From Manduca sexta (Eukaryota; Arthropoda; Insecta; Lepidoptera; Sphingidae): a DNA stretch of 64,000 nucleotides. Below the pieces are notes generated by a model. It saw only the letters and a program-made list of their open reading frames with translations, was not told the DNA's origin and ran no database searches. Position 1 is the first letter of the stretch. Every line of letters begins with the position of its first letter. Shown here piece after piece: positions 62,101 through 64,000 of this stretch. The DNA lies in the NCBI RefSeq assembly GCF_014839805.1, contig NC_051115.1, positions 1,107,600 through 1,171,599 of the forward strand. Reading direction: 5' to 3'. Both the position numbers and the translations under genes were made by a program.

Positions 62101-63780
62101 ACGGCTGTAACAATATAAATAATGTTGGAGTAATGGGTACATGTAACTTGTGAAACATGTGGATGTAAATTTTTAGAGTAGATAGAATGAAGTTTTCTTG
62201 GCATAAATCAATACTATTATAAGCTAAGAAGTTTGATCGCAATAAAGTCAAGATACCCTGCGGATTTTGATGAAATTTTGTATGGAGATATGTTGAAACT
62301 TTGGGAGGGACGTAGGCTACTTTCTGTCCCGGGAGAACTCTTTTATGCGGGCGAAGCCGCGTGCAAAAGCCAGTTATATCATTAGATTACAACATGACGA
62401 AAAGTAGGTGTACTAGTAGCGCTCCTGCTTTCCCTTGATATGAAATAAAAGTATAAACTTACCAAAACATCAATTTGCATTTCAAACACTGAAACACAGT
62501 CCTATGATCGTTTTTGAAATGGCGGCTTCTTTCCTTACTTCCGCATCTGTGCGCGCAGAGGGTACATTCGTAAATGTTGTAATGTTCACGCACGTGCGTC
62601 GACAGATGGCGCTTATTAACAAATGTTGAATTGCATATGTCGCAGATATATTTGTTTGTGTTCTGGAAGGAAATATTTTTTTTTACACCTGAAGGTAAGT
62701 ATTTCATAAGCAGTGGCGGCCCTAAACGACGCTAGGTCCCAGGCGAAAGCAAAAAGAAACAGACGCGAGGCCCCGGATAGAGTAAAAAAAAACGTTCCCC
62801 TGTTTTAGCAGTTTCGTCGGTAAGAACGTGAAAATAAGTCCTGCGAGGCGCCGCGCGAGGCCTCTCTAAGCGCGAGGCCCCGGGCGGTTACCGGGTTCCC
62901 CTCCCCCGAAGGCCGCCTCTCTTCATAAGGTTACTGGTGGTATTTTATATCCGTCCGGACAGCGACCATATACAAGGTGTTAAAACCTGCCATAGTGACC
63001 CACATAAGGCATAATTGTGTCATTTCTCGAAAAGTAATCATGCTTTATCACTCGACATTCTTTTGGACCCCACTCCACTTACCATCAGGTGCAGTAGGGG
63101 ACATTGACATTCCTGTATTTAAAAAAAAAAGTTTTTTCTCTATTACTTCTAGCTATGATAATATATTATATGAGAATTATCTCATATTTTATATGAGACT
63201 TTTAACCTGAGAAGCAGTAGATAAAAAATATACTATGCCACACCCATGTAATAAAAAAAAGTTGATAGCATTTTTTTTAATATCCGTTCTAGCTATGATC
63301 AGAATTTATATGCGTACTTTTAACCTGATAAGCAGTAGATAAGAAATATACTATACTATCCTTATATCTTACTTTGTGATACTCCATTGTATGATTCACC
63401 AGCATTTTTTTATCTTTAAATGTTAACTCACAACTGTTACACTTATACTTAGATTTACAGTTATTAAACCCACTAACGCCATCTATGAATGAGGACAGAT
63501 CCTTTTCACTTAAAGTAATCCTTTTAAAGATTTCATTGCAATCATTCACAATTTTAAACTTGGGTTTTTTGTTTTGTATTTGTTTCTCTTGTGCCCAACG
63601 ATTGCTCTTTTTGATATCATATTCTGGCTTTATTTCTTTTTCAGTTATTAATGGAGTGAAGTCTAAACGGTCGCTGCATTCGGAGTCCGCTTTTGGTACT
63701 GATTCGTTTATGTATATTATGTGTGTTGTGTCACTAAGTATGGTTGTTGAGAGGGTTGATAGGGAACCACAAGGGTAGGT
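59116..63780 (-). CDS. ZAD-C2H2 zinc-finger protein, gene 4 (5' partial)
   Basis: Fourth paralogue, inverted relative to the others; about 425 visible residues. Exons in transcription order: 63780-63373 (linker plus finger 1), 62662-62463, 62104-61997, 61365-61162, 60568-60457, 59920-59816 and 59256-59116 (TGA). All GT-AG with phases identical to genes 1-3. The ZAD exons should lie right of 64000. Eleven fingers are visible; finger 3 (CTLCAHRCGSKERSRHFKNDH) has 11 instead of 12 residues between its second Cys and first His. The last two fingers are joined by TGERPY. Tandem duplications sit at three of its donors. Probably a nuclear DNA-binding regulator; target unknown. Confidence 0.88.
60030..60256 (+). 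mobile_element. Helitron 3' part
   Basis: ATGAAATTTG core and a GCGGGCGAAGCCGCGAACAA hairpin followed by CACCTAG, as at Lep1-like 3' ends. The 5' terminus is not recognisable. Intron of gene 4. Confidence 0.5.
60645..60770 (+). mobile_element. Diverged tRNA-derived SINE-like piece
   Basis: TAGTGGTCGTTAGCATGGGC resembles an A box region and GCGAGTTCCACCTCC a degraded B box. Family not determined. Confidence 0.3.
61010..61161. repeat. Tandem duplication at a donor, gene 4
   Basis: Units with CATACTATAAAAAAGACTAC and AAAATGAGTATC are repeated, about 90 bp apart, ending five bases from the donor of exon 61365-61162. Confidence 0.7.
61616..61712 (-). repeat. R2 fragment, reverse
   Basis: GACGAGACGAGCTTGCCGTT to TGAATTACAAAGTATTGTAG; only the 3' hundred bases of R2. 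Confidence 0.5.
61747..61990. repeat. Tandem duplication at a donor, gene 4
   Basis: Two copies of about 120 bp (TACCTATATAATGTCGGGTT / TACCTATATATGTCGGGTTC through CCGCATAAGTTT...ATATACTG). The second ends about 15 bp from the donor of exon 62104-61997. Confidence 0.75.
62215..62376 (+). mobile_element. Short Lep1-like Helitron
   Basis: Starts near CAATACTATTATAAGCTAAG and ends GCGGGCGAAGCCGCGTGCAA...CCAG (CTAG degraded). About 165 bp; intron of gene 4. Confidence 0.6.
62710..62935. repeat. GC-rich interspersed repeat
   Basis: CAGTGGCGGCCCTAAACGAC at the left and GCGCGAGGCCCCGGGCGG near the right. Resembles the piece at 24985-25164. Non-coding; begins about 50 bp upstream, in gene 4 orientation, of exon 62662. 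Confidence 0.4.
62945..63110 (-). repeat. R3, reverse copy
   Basis: AAGGTGTTAAAACCTGCCAT and CCACTTACCATCAGGTGCAG mark the two ends in reverse. Confidence 0.55.
63145..63372. repeat. Tandem duplication at a donor, gene 4
   Basis: TTCTAGCTATGAT...ACTTTTAACCTGAGAAGCAG and GTAGATAAAAAATATACTAT occur twice (about 63150-63237 and 63288-63356). The second copy ends about 16 bp from the donor of exon 63780-63373. Confidence 0.7.
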
Positions 63781-63826
63781 CTGGAAAAAATATCATAATA
63801 GAGTATTTGACTTATTTCTATTTATA

Positions 63827-63994
63827 TCTATATATATAAAAATGAATCTCTATTTTCCTTGGAGAAAATTTAAGAAAACTTATCAAAAATATTAATTTTA
63901 TAACTGTCCATGTTTTAAATAACTGTCAGTGATTGACAGAATACATGCTGCAAATTAATAGTTAAGACGGGACAACATCTGTCATGTCAACTAG
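63827..63994 (+). mobile_element. Helitron family H2, copy 2
   Basis: TCTATATATATAAAAATGAA at the 5' end and GACGGGACAACATCTGTCAT...CTAG at 63991-63994. An internally deleted relative of 23254-23519; lies in the intron upstream of the linker exon of gene 4. Confidence 0.7.
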
Positions 63995-64000
63995 TTTTTT

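Overview
The window is lepidopteran-type nuclear DNA: AT-rich, intron-containing genes, Lep1-like Helitrons (TC at the 5' end, CTAG at the 3' end behind a GC hairpin), tRNA-derived SINEs, RTE-like and Jockey/CR1-like LINE pieces, a BEL/Pao retrotransposon and many small inverted-repeat elements. No prokaryotic features were seen. The species cannot be named from sequence alone.

The core is a cluster of four paralogous ZAD-C2H2 zinc-finger genes: gene 1 (+, <658-14503, ZAD start outside the window), gene 2 (+, 17462-32798), gene 3 (+, 41662-49086) and gene 4 (-, 59116->63780, ZAD exons outside the window). Exon-by-exon reading of splice sites gives the same architecture in all four: two ZAD exons, one long acidic/basic linker exon ending in finger 1, then exons of about 200, 105, 205-220, 112-127 and 105 bp, then a terminal exon. 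The phases are identical and each gene encodes 11 fingers. A single-exon gene on the minus strand (56417-57187) lies between genes 3 and 4. It encodes a protein resembling the N-terminal DNA-binding half of a Tc1/mariner-type transposase with no catalytic domain, so it may be a domesticated transposase.

Layout: 1-14503 gene 1, with a frameshifted LINE (7100-11569) and a Helitron carrying a tandem array (11670-13044) in its longest intron. 14504-17461 spacer with an inverted Helitron array. 17462-32798 gene 2, whose last intron holds a BEL/Pao element (25899-32519) with apparently identical LTRs and a MITE nested in its reverse transcriptase. 32799-41661 transposon-dense spacer, including an hAT MITE and a complete-ended Tc1/mariner-like element with a dead transposase. 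41662-49086 gene 3. 49087-56416 mostly repeats and featureless AT-rich DNA. 56417-57187 transposase-derived gene. 59116-63780 gene 4, with a second Helitron family at the right edge.

The pattern I find most worth checking is that in all four zinc-finger genes tandem repeats or tandem duplications begin at, or within about 15 bp of, a 5' splice site (six introns in total). In gene 3 the repeat unit includes the donor itself, giving a series of decoy donors.
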